Of a DNA stretch of 64,000 bases, positions 56,607 through 64,000 are shown piece by piece; position 1 is the stretch's first letter; the number at the start of each line of letters is the position of its first letter. The stretch spans positions 2,852,001 through 2,916,000 of the forward strand of contig NZ_CP078069.1 of assembly GCF_019195435.1 (NCBI RefSeq), given 5' to 3'. The translations under genes and the position numbers were made by a program. This DNA is from Comamonas sp. NLF-1-9. GTDB lineage: Bacteria > Pseudomonadota > Gammaproteobacteria > Burkholderiales > Burkholderiaceae_C. The notes beneath the pieces are model-generated. The model searched no databases, was not told the DNA's origin, and was given only the letters and a program-made list of their open reading frames with translations.

Positions 56607-57098
56607 TCAGCCCAAGGTCGCCTTGAGGTAGTGCGCTCCCGGGAAGGGGCTGTGGTAGTAGGGCGCAATCTCGACGAAACCCAGCTCCTCATACAAGGAG
56701 CGCGCCGCCTCCATGTCGTCCAGGGTATCGAGCAGCACCGTGGCATAGCCCTGGCGGCTGGCCTCTTGCACGATGGCCTCTGCGAGAGCCCGCCCCAGGC
56801 CGAAGCCGCGAAACGCCTTGCGCACGTAAAGCCGCTTCATCTCCGCCGCGTTTGGGTAATCACAGTCGTCGATAGGGCGCAGCGCGCAGCAGCCCGCAAC
56901 GCTGCCATCCACTTCCGCGAGATACAGACAGCCGCGGGGCGGTGCGTACTCGCCGGGCAGTCCGGCGATCTCCTCTTCCAGGCCCTGCAGGCTCAGGTCC
57001 ACGTCCAGAGACAGCGCGTACTCCCTGAACAGCTCTTTGGCAAGCGCCATGTCGTCGGGATGCGAGGCCACGAACAGGCGGAAGGAAGGAGGCTGCAC
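56607..57098 (-). CDS. GNAT family N-acetyltransferase
   Basis: A 163-residue acetyltransferase of unknown substrate. The acetyl-CoA binding region is KRLYVRKAFRGFGLGRALAE (with the RxxGxG/A-type signature), followed by VLLDTLDDMEAARSLYEELGF and the C-terminal strand IAPYYHSPFPGAHYLK. I place the start at GTG 57098, just before PPSFRLFVASH; longer in-frame starts would run into the divergent PTS gene. It faces the ribosomal terminator. Confidence 0.85.
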   Translation of the reverse strand: MQPPSFRLFVASHPDDMALAKELFREYALSLDVDLSLQGLEEEIAGLPGEYAPPRGCLYLAEVDGSVAGCCALRPIDDCDYPNAAEMKRLYVRKAFRGFGLGRALAEAIVQEASRQGYATVLLDTLDDMEAARSLYEELGFVEIAPYYHSPFPGAHYLKATLG

Positions 57099-57225
57099 TT
57101 TCGTCGGGTCAAGTGGACAAGGGCATGAGTGTAGCCCGCAGCTTCCGGCGCCTGTCACTTTGCAGGTACCGACCAGCAAGGGCCAGCGGGCCGGGTGATA
57201 ATGCGGTGTTTCCCTTCTTGCGGCC

Positions 57226-57633
57226 ATGAAGACCTGTATCGTCCTGTTCGCCCATGCGCCCTTGGCCAGTGCCTTGCGCTCCTGTGTGCTGCATGTGTTC
57301 CCGGAATGCGAGTCGGAGGTGTTGGCGCTGGATGTGCCGCCCTGCGCGCACCCGGCGCAGATGCACGATGCCGCGCAGGCCTTGATGAGCCGCAGCGGTG
57401 CGCAGCAGTTCCTGCTGGTATCGGACGTAGTCGGCGCCACACCGCACAACATCGCCTGTGGACTGGTGCATGAGCCGACATCCGGCCTGATCACCGGGGC
57501 GAACCTGCCGATGTTGCTGCGCGCCGTCAACTACCGCCATGAAGGCCTAGATGCGCTGATCGAGCGGGCACTGGCCGGCGGTAGACAGGGGATGCTGCGA
57601 CCGCAGCCGCAAACGAGCTGCGCCCACCCGTAG
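57226..57633 (+). CDS. PTS EIIA component, mannose-type
   Basis: A 135-residue phosphocarrier of the mannose/sorbose EIIA family. The phosphorylated histidine is H10 in VLFAHAPLASAL, and LVSDVVGATPHNIACGL and ITGANLPMLLRAVNYR are typical of the fold. It receives phosphate from HPr. No EIIB, EIIC or EIID gene is present, which points to a regulatory rather than a sugar-import role, as in other Beta-proteobacteria (family knowledge). It precedes ptsH by six bases. Confidence 0.92.
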   Translation: MKTCIVLFAHAPLASALRSCVLHVFPECESEVLALDVPPCAHPAQMHDAAQALMSRSGAQQFLLVSDVVGATPHNIACGLVHEPTSGLITGANLPMLLRAVNYRHEGLDALIERALAGGRQGMLRPQPQTSCAHP

Positions 57634-57639
57634 TCCGAC

Positions 57640-57909
57640 GTGATCAAGGCCAAGGTAACCATCGTCAACAGGCTGGGATTGCATGCGCGCGCGTCGGCCA
57701 AGCTGACCAAGCTTGCCAACAGCTTCGACTGCCAGGTCTGGCTCAGCCGCGGCGATCGGCGGGTCAACGCCAAGAGCATCATGGGCGTGATGCTACTGGC
57801 GGCGGGCATGGGCACGGAAGTGGAACTGGAAACCGATGGCGCGCAGGAGCAGCTCGCCATGCAAAGCCTGCGGGCCTTGATCGCCGACAAGTTCGGCGAA
57901 GGCGAATAA
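57640..57909 (+). CDS. ptsH: Phosphocarrier protein HPr
   Basis: An 89-residue protein. The phospho-histidine lies in GLHARASAKLTKLA (H15-like), and the regulatory serine region is NAKSIMGVMLLAA. It takes phosphate from enzyme I and gives it to EIIA. The start is GTG 57640. It is part of the EIIA-ptsH-ptsI operon. Confidence 0.96.
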   Translation: MIKAKVTIVNRLGLHARASAKLTKLANSFDCQVWLSRGDRRVNAKSIMGVMLLAAGMGTEVELETDGAQEQLAMQSLRALIADKFGEGE

Positions 57910-57965
57910 GGGCGCCAAGCCGAATTTCCCGCTGTAGTGAATCGAACCGGAAGGCGGCACAAAGC

Positions 57966-59690
57966 ATGTCCATGGGCGCTCGCATCAAAGGGCTCTCGGT
58001 CACGCCCGGCATCGCCCAGGGCCGGGCAGTCCTGATACAGCGCAGCGCCGGCGAGATTGCGCGCTACCGGCTGGATGGCGCGCGACGAGAGGCCGAATTG
58101 GCGCGTCTCGCCGCAGCGCGCGACGCCGTCGTGCGCGAATTGCAGGCGCTGCAGACCCGACTGCCGCAGGGGGCGCCCATGGAGCTCGCCGCGCTGCTCG
58201 ATGTGCATTTGCAACTGCTGCACGATGAAGCCCTCGTCGGTGCGATCCGGCACTGGATTTCCGACCACGGCTACAACGCGGAATGGGCGCTGGCGACGCA
58301 GATGGAGGTCTTGGCGCGCCAGTTCGACGCCATGGACGACCCCTACCTGCGTGAGCGCAAGGCGGATCTTGAGCAGGTGGTGGAGCGCCTGCTGCACCAC
58401 CTCAATGAGGGCCTGGGCATTGAGCATCTGGCAGGAAGCGATGAGCCGCGCATCCTGATAGCGCGCGATCTCTCTCCCGCGGATTTGCTGCACTATCGCG
58501 ACGGTGTCTTCGCCGGTTTTGCCACGGATATGGGCACGGCGACCAGCCATACGACCATCGTCGCGCGCAGCATGGGCATACCCGCAGTGGTTGCGGTGCG
58601 CGGCATCAGCGAGCGGGTAAATCCGGACGACTGGGTCATCATCGACAGTGAGGCGGGCCTTGTCGTTGTCAACCCCGACGCTTGCGAGCGCGCGGCCTAC
58701 GCCGAGCGGGCCGCAACCCTCGCGCAGGACAACCGCGAGTTGGAGAGCCTGGTCGTGCTGCCATCGCGCACTCTCGATGGCGTGATGGTTCAACTGCTGG
58801 CCAATATCGAAGGGCCGCACGACGTGCCTGCGGCCCTGCGTGCGGGCGCGCAAGGCGTGGGACTGCTGCGCAGCGAGTTCCTGTTCATGAACCGCAAGGG
58901 AGCGCTGCCAGGCGAAGACGAGCAGTACGAGGCATACCGCGGCGTCGTGCAAGGGATGGGCGGGCGGCCTGTGACAATACGCACGGTCGATATCGGTGCA
59001 GACAAGCCGCTCGGCCCCGTGGTCCGCCCGGTCGCGGCAAACCCCGCACTCGGCCTGCGGGCGATACGCTGGAGCCTGGCCGATCCGGAGATGTTCCGTA
59101 CGCAGCTGCGCGCCATTCTCCGTGCGGCCGTACTCGGCCCGGTCAAGCTGCTGTTCCCTATGGTCAGCCATCAGGAGCAGCTCGATCAGGCGCTGGCACA
59201 GTTGCAAATCGCACGCGACGAGCTTGCCGCGCGCAAAGTGGCCGCAGGCGACGTGCAGGTGGGCGCCATGGTCGAGGTGCCGGCTGCGGCGTTGCTGGCC
59301 GATGAATTTCTGCGCTGTGTCGACTTTCTGTCGATTGGCACCAACGACCTGATCCAGTACACGCTGGCCATCGATCGCACGGACGAATCCGTCGCCTACC
59401 TCTATACGCCCACGCATCCGGCTGTGCTCAGGCTGGTCGCATCGGTGATCGCCAGTGCAGAGCGTGCAGGCAAGGAGGTCGCTATCTGCGGCGAAATGGC
59501 CGGCGACGTGCAGACCACGCGACTGCTGCTCGGGCTCGGGCTCAAGTCGTTTTCCATGCAGCCATCCCAGATACCACGGGTCAAACAGCAGCTTGTGCAG
59601 AGTGACGTGGCGGCACTGAAGGCCTGGGCGAATGCGGTGGTGCACTCGGCCCAGCCGCACGCCATGCTTGCGCAAGGACCCAGCGTCTAG
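57966..59690 (+). CDS. ptsI: PTS enzyme I
   Basis: A 574-residue phosphotransferase that takes phosphate from phosphoenolpyruvate and gives it to HPr. The active histidine lies in GTATSHTTIVARSMGIPAVV, the PEP-binding region in LLRSEFLFMNRKGALPGEDE, and the catalytic cysteine in VAICGEMAGD. Length and domain order are normal. The TAG stop (59688-59690) is formed where a 165-bp inverted-repeat element begins. Confidence 0.97.
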   Translation: MSMGARIKGLSVTPGIAQGRAVLIQRSAGEIARYRLDGARREAELARLAAARDAVVRELQALQTRLPQGAPMELAALLDVHLQLLHDEALVGAIRHWISDHGYNAEWALATQMEVLARQFDAMDDPYLRERKADLEQVVERLLHHLNEGLGIEHLAGSDEPRILIARDLSPADLLHYRDGVFAGFATDMGTATSHTTIVARSMGIPAVVAVRGISERVNPDDWVIIDSEAGLVVVNPDACERAAYAERAATLAQDNRELESLVVLPSRTLDGVMVQLLANIEGPHDVPAALRAGAQGVGLLRSEFLFMNRKGALPGEDEQYEAYRGVVQGMGGRPVTIRTVDIGADKPLGPVVRPVAANPALGLRAIRWSLADPEMFRTQLRAILRAAVLGPVKLLFPMVSHQEQLDQALAQLQIARDELAARKVAAGDVQVGAMVEVPAAALLADEFLRCVDFLSIGTNDLIQYTLAIDRTDESVAYLYTPTHPAVLRLVASVIASAERAGKEVAICGEMAGDVQTTRLLLGLGLKSFSMQPSQIPRVKQQLVQSDVAALKAWANAVVHSAQPHAMLAQGPSV

Positions 59691-59853
59691 GGCAACGCTG
59701 AAAACACCCCTCGCGCGCTGCGCATCCCGGCCTGGGGCGGTCTGCGGCCTTGCAAATCCTCGCAACAGCTTCGGCTATTGCTGTGGTTTGTGTCTTGCAG
59801 AGCATCCCCACGCTGGGCGCACGCCATCGCGGCGACTTGTTCAGCGTCGCCCT
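59689..59853. repeat. 165-bp element with terminal inverted repeats (MITE-like)
   Basis: The left end AGGGCAACGCTGAA (59689-59702) and the right end TTCAGCGTCGCCCT (59840-59853) are inverted repeats matching at 13 of 14 positions. The interior has no credible gene. Bases 59689-59747 recur in reverse at 14681-14739. I see no transposase and no obvious target duplication. The left end supplies the AG of the ptsI stop codon. Confidence 0.8.
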
Positions 59854-59908
59854 GGAGCGAGACGCTGCGCGTGCGCCATACACCAGTGAACGTGCCGCGT
59901 TCCGTCGT

Positions 59909-60610
59909 TCAGGGCTGCAGCCGACGTTGCAGATGCACTGCCAGCTGACGGGCCACGTCGATCCAGGAGGCCCGCACGCCCACGCTCGCGAGATCCACCG
60001 TCTGCAGGCCGACGTAGCCGCAGGGGTGAATGCGCTGAAAGGCTTGCAAGTCCATTGCCACGTTGAGTGCCAGTCCGTGGTAGGTGCAGTGGTTGGTAAC
60101 CTTGATACCGATGGCGGCGATCTTGCCCACGTCGGTGAAGTCCGGCGTAGGCGCGGGGCTGCCGGGTCGGCGCAACTGCGGGCGCTGGGGCAGCAGCGCG
60201 TGGCTGGCGGGTTCGCTCAGGCGCACGTAAATCCCCGGCGCGCCGGCGACCCGGTGGCCGGTGATGCCGAAATCCGCCAGCGTGCCGATCACCGCCTCTT
60301 CGATCCGGTACACGTATTCCTTGACGTAATAGCCCGCTCGCCGCAGGTCCATCAAGGGGTAGGCGACGACCTGCCCAGGACCGTGGTAAGTGACTTGTCC
60401 ACCGCGGTTGGTCGCGATCACCGGGATGTCTCCGGGATGCAGCACGTGTTCGGGCTTGCCGGCCACGCCCTGGGTAAAAACCGGTTTATGCTCGCAAATC
60501 CATAGCGCATCAGCCGTATCAGGCTTGCGCGAAAGGGTGAAAGCCTGCATCGCGCGCAGCGTCGCGGCGTACTCCACCTGTCCCAGCCAGCAAAGCGCGG
60601 GCGCGGTCAC
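59909..60610 (-). CDS. lipB: Octanoyltransferase LipB
   Basis: A 233-residue enzyme that moves octanoate from acyl carrier protein to lipoyl domains. The signature [20 protein letters not shown] lies at about residues 69-88, the conserved lysine in [17 protein letters not shown], and the catalytic cysteine in HPCGYVGLQ. The insert [17 protein letters not shown] (about 145-161) is longer than in E. coli. lipA is not adjacent. The start overlaps the DUF493 gene end by four bases (ATGA). Confidence 0.96.
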   Translation of the reverse strand: MTAPALCWLGQVEYAATLRAMQAFTLSRKPDTADALWICEHKPVFTQGVAGKPEHVLHPGDIPVIATNRGGQVTYHGPGQVVAYPLMDLRRAGYYVKEYVYRIEEAVIGTLADFGITGHRVAGAPGIYVRLSEPASHALLPQRPQLRRPGSPAPTPDFTDVGKIAAIGIKVTNHCTYHGLALNVAMDLQAFQRIHPCGYVGLQTVDLASVGVRASWIDVARQLAVHLQRRLQP

Positions 60611-60921
60611 AGCACGACTTTGACCATGGGGTGCGAGGTCAGGGCCCGGTACATGTCATCGAGCTGCTCGCGGCTGGTGGCGGTCACCGTGATGGTTACC
60701 GCGAGGTAGTGGCCCTGGCGGCTGGGCCGCAGCTCTACGGTGCTCGCGTCAAAATCGGGATCAAAGCGGTGTGCGATCTCCGTCACCGCTCCCACGAACC
60801 CCTCGGCGCGCGCTCCCATGACCTTGATCGGAAACGCGCTCGGGTACTGGATGAGGCTCTCCTGTGCCGACGACGGGTGCTCGCTGCCGATGATCGCGAG
60901 TGGGGGGGGTGCTTTGGCCAT
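60607..60921 (-). CDS. ybeD: DUF493 family protein (YbeD-like)
   Basis: A 104-residue protein of the small DUF493/YbeD family, which often lies before lipB. Conserved parts are [34 protein letters not shown] and [17 protein letters not shown]. The biochemical role is not established; an allosteric or ACT-like role has been suggested for the family. It starts at ATG 60921. Confidence 0.93.
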   Translation of the reverse strand: MAKAPPPLAIIGSEHPSSAQESLIQYPSAFPIKVMGARAEGFVGAVTEIAHRFDPDFDASTVELRPSRQGHYLAVTITVTATSREQLDDMYRALTSHPMVKVVL

Positions 60922-61026
60922 GCATGCAAGGATAGCAGCGCGCGCCGCCGGGCGTTGCCTTCGTGGCGGGGTGCGGGCCGGGTTCAATGCCCGGTCTGCA
61001 AGGCCGGAGACCATCGGGTTTTTACG

Positions 61027-61032
61027 TATAAT
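61027..61032 (+). promoter_or_regulatory. Candidate -10 of the ATP synthase operon
   Basis: A perfect TATAAT lies 30 bases before the atpI start, within TTTACGTATAATCG. I see no good -35 at the normal spacing, so this may be an extended or activator-helped promoter. Confidence 0.5.
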
Positions 61033-61062
61033 CGCAAGGTTTTGTAATCCGGTTCGGGTGTT

Positions 61063-61609
61063 GTGGCCGTGTCCAGCGATGCGAGTGAGGGCGGCCAGAG
61101 CCGCGGCGGGATTGCAAGCGGGTTGGAGACCGGCAAGACGCGCGACGCCGAGGACGATTTCAAGGCCTTGACGCCTGAAGAAGCCAGGCAATGGCGCTTG
61201 CGCCATCCGCAGATGCCGGTATCCCGGGCGCTGCGATGGCAGCTGATCGTCGGGGTGGTGGCAGCGTCGGTGACGGGTCTGTTGACACGTCGTCCAGAGC
61301 TTGCATGGTCTGTGGCCTATGGGGCCTTGGCGGGTTTTCTGCCGGCCGCCATTGCGGCGGCAGGAACCATGCGCTGGGCTCGGCCGGGTTTTCCGCCGAC
61401 CGCGGCGCTGGCGGGCCTGCTGGTGTGGGAGGTGGTCAAGCTGGTCTTGACGGCGGGGTTGCTGCTGGCGGCCCCGAGATTTCTGGGTGCGCCGAACTGG
61501 CCGGCTTTGCTGATCGGTTTGGTGCTGACAATCAAGATGTACTGGGTTGGTCTCCTCTGGGTCCGGCCGCTGAAGTCTGGCAAGGCGCAGACGCAGAAAG
61601 AGCATACCG

Positions 61610-61620
<11 letters not shown>
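61063..61620 (+). CDS. atpI: ATP synthase subunit I (AtpI)
   Basis: A 185-residue membrane protein that heads the ATP synthase operon and is thought to assist assembly of the c-ring. After about 60 hydrophilic residues there are four membrane segments (for example LIVGVVAASVTGLLT, VKLVLTAGLLLAA and LIGLVLTIKMYWVGLLW). The start is GTG 61063; a GTG two codons later is also possible. It overlaps atpB by 11 bases. AtpI is poorly conserved, so position supports the call. Confidence 0.85.
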
Positions 61621-62856
<1,236 letters not shown>

Positions 62857-62953
62857 GTTCCGGATCGGGTTGGGAAGGCCGGCGCTCCAAGCGGTGCGCC
62901 GGCCCTGCCACTGAGTATCGCGGCCTCGTGCCGCTGCAATCCAAGGAACCAAA

Positions 62954-63424
62954 GTGAGCATCACCGCTACCCTCATCATTCAAATCATCGTGTTTCTGCT
63001 CCTCGTGGCATTCACGATGAAGTTTGTGTGGCCGCCGATTGCCAATGCACTGGACGAGCGGGCGCAGAAGGTCGCTGATGGCCTGGCAGCGGCCGACAAG
63101 GCCAAGACCGAGCTGGCGGCGGCCAATCAGCGGGTCGAGCAGCAGCTCGCTGAAACGCGCAACGAAAGCGCGCAGCGCCTGGCGGACGCGGAAAGCCATG
63201 CGCGCGCCATCATCGAAGAGGCCAAGGCCCGCGCCGCCGAAGAGGGCAACAAGATCGTTGCCGCCGCGCGGGTGGAAGCCGAGCAGCAACTCATCCAGGC
63301 GCGCGAAGCATTGCGCGAACAGGTTGCACAGCTCGCCGTCAAGGGTGCTGAGCAGATCCTGCGCAAGGAAGTCAATCCGGCCGTGCACTCCGAACTGCTC
63401 ACGCGTCTGAAGACCGAGCTGTAG
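62954..63424 (+). CDS. atpF: ATP synthase F0 subunit b
   Basis: A 156-residue stator protein. One N-terminal membrane helix ([19 protein letters not shown]) is followed by a long charged coiled coil rich in Ala, Glu, Gln and Lys. It begins with GTG 62954, with AAGGAACC upstream. Length matches the family. Confidence 0.96.
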   Translation: MSITATLIIQIIVFLLLVAFTMKFVWPPIANALDERAQKVADGLAAADKAKTELAAANQRVEQQLAETRNESAQRLADAESHARAIIEEAKARAAEEGNKIVAAARVEAEQQLIQAREALREQVAQLAVKGAEQILRKEVNPAVHSELLTRLKTEL

Positions 63425-63437
63425 GAAAGGGACGAAC

Positions 63438-63977
63438 ATGGCGGAACTTGCCACTATTGCCCGTCCCTACGCTGAGGCCTTGTTCAAGGCGTGCACGAGC
63501 CAGAAGGCCGATCTTGCCGCTGCGGTGCAGTGGCTCGACGAGCTGGCGACGATTGCGGCGAACCCGCAGTTGCTGCAGATGGCCGACAGCCCGAAGGTGA
63601 CGGCGTCGCAGATCCTGGACGTCATCACCGGCGTGGTGCGCAGCAAGCTGCCCGCAAGCGCGACCAATCTGCTCGCGGCGGTGGTCGAAAATGGGCGTCT
63701 GCGGGCTCTGCCGGAAATTGCGGCGCAGTTTCGCGCGCTGGTCAATCAGACGGCGGGCTCGTCGGACGCCCTCGTGGTCAGCGCCTTTGACATGTCGGCG
63801 CAGCAGCTGCAAGAGCTGGGCGTGACGCTGGAAAAGCGTTTCGGGCGCAAGCTGAACCTGTCGCTGAGTGTGGATCCGTCCCTGATTGGCGGTGTGCGCG
63901 TGGTGGTCGGTGATGAGGTGCTTGATACTTCGGTCAAGGCCCGTCTGGAACAAATGAAAGCGACGCTGCTGGCCTGA
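63438..63977 (+). CDS. atpH: ATP synthase F1 subunit delta
   Basis: A 179-residue peripheral stalk protein that joins F1 to the b subunits. It begins [20 protein letters not shown] and ends with the conserved [20 protein letters not shown] and [13 protein letters not shown]. atpA should follow directly; the window ends 23 bases after the atpH stop. Confidence 0.96.
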   Translation: MAELATIARPYAEALFKACTSQKADLAAAVQWLDELATIAANPQLLQMADSPKVTASQILDVITGVVRSKLPASATNLLAAVVENGRLRALPEIAAQFRALVNQTAGSSDALVVSAFDMSAQQLQELGVTLEKRFGRKLNLSLSVDPSLIGGVRVVVGDEVLDTSVKARLEQMKATLLA

Positions 63978-64000
63978 GGGCGGCGGGCGTGGCAACTTAA

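Noticed and set aside
59632..59889. An 85-codon plus-strand frame over the end of ptsI and the repeat element
   Set aside because: It is in another frame of ptsI, rich in Cys/Arg, and continues only through the repeat; no ribosome site.

Overview
The window is about 64 kb of high-GC DNA from a Betaproteobacterium, most likely a member of the Comamonadaceae (Burkholderiales). This rests on the protein sequences (FliK/FliL, ATP synthase, DUF1631), on the joined str and S10 ribosomal clusters, and on a family of short palindromes that I recall from Acidovorax-type genomes (recalled, not checked). It reads as ordinary chromosome. I see no prophage, transposase, CRISPR array or rRNA operon. No gene-free stretch exceeds 300 bases; the longest are 15380-15662, 23079-23349 and 46208-46463.

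Layout. 1-6304: the end of a flagellar operon, fliJ-K-L-M-N-O-P-Q-R (hook-length control, C-ring switch, export gate). 6396-8155: on the minus strand, a LuxR-type response regulator and a soluble kinase carrying its own receiver domain. 8285-14641: a chemotaxis operon of a short CheZ-like protein, then cheY-A-W-R-D-B. 14738-15379: a histidine phosphatase. 15663-20427: an ABC uptake system (binding protein, permease, ATPase) followed by NnrS and an uncharacterised FmdE-like protein. 20504-23078: fba and pyk. 23350-27879: an outer-membrane barrel gene and an FtrABCD-type iron uptake operon, with Fur-box-like sites and a second FtrB-like cupredoxin. 28055-30279: pepP and a MurU-like nucleotidyltransferase. 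30453-36156: yajC-secD-secF and a DUF1631 gene. 36197-36273: tRNA-Arg(TCT). 36460-39160: hemJ, a 2Fe-2S ferredoxin, an alpha/beta hydrolase and a PBP5/6-type carboxypeptidase.

39177-46207 (minus strand): a complete cytochrome c maturation operon in the rotated order ccmC-D-E-F-G-H-I-A-B. 46464-56432: str plus S10 ribosomal clusters (rpsL, rpsG, fusA, tuf, rpsJ, rplC, rplD, rplW, rplB, rpsS, rplV, rpsC, rplP, rpmC, rpsQ), ended by a strong terminator with no rplN after it. 56607-59690: a GNAT acetyltransferase and a sugar-permease-free PTS trio (EIIA-HPr-EI). 59909-60921: lipB and a DUF493 gene. 61063 to the end: the start of the ATP synthase operon, atpI-B-E-F-H.

The points most worth following up are: the CheZ-like protein, which combines a DxxxQ motif with a CheY-binding-like tail; two families of short palindromic repeats that sit at or on stop codons, one of which also lies in frame inside the murU-like gene; the Fur-marked iron cluster with duplicated cupredoxins; the ABC-NnrS-FmdE-like cluster; and the rearranged ccm and ribosomal operons.
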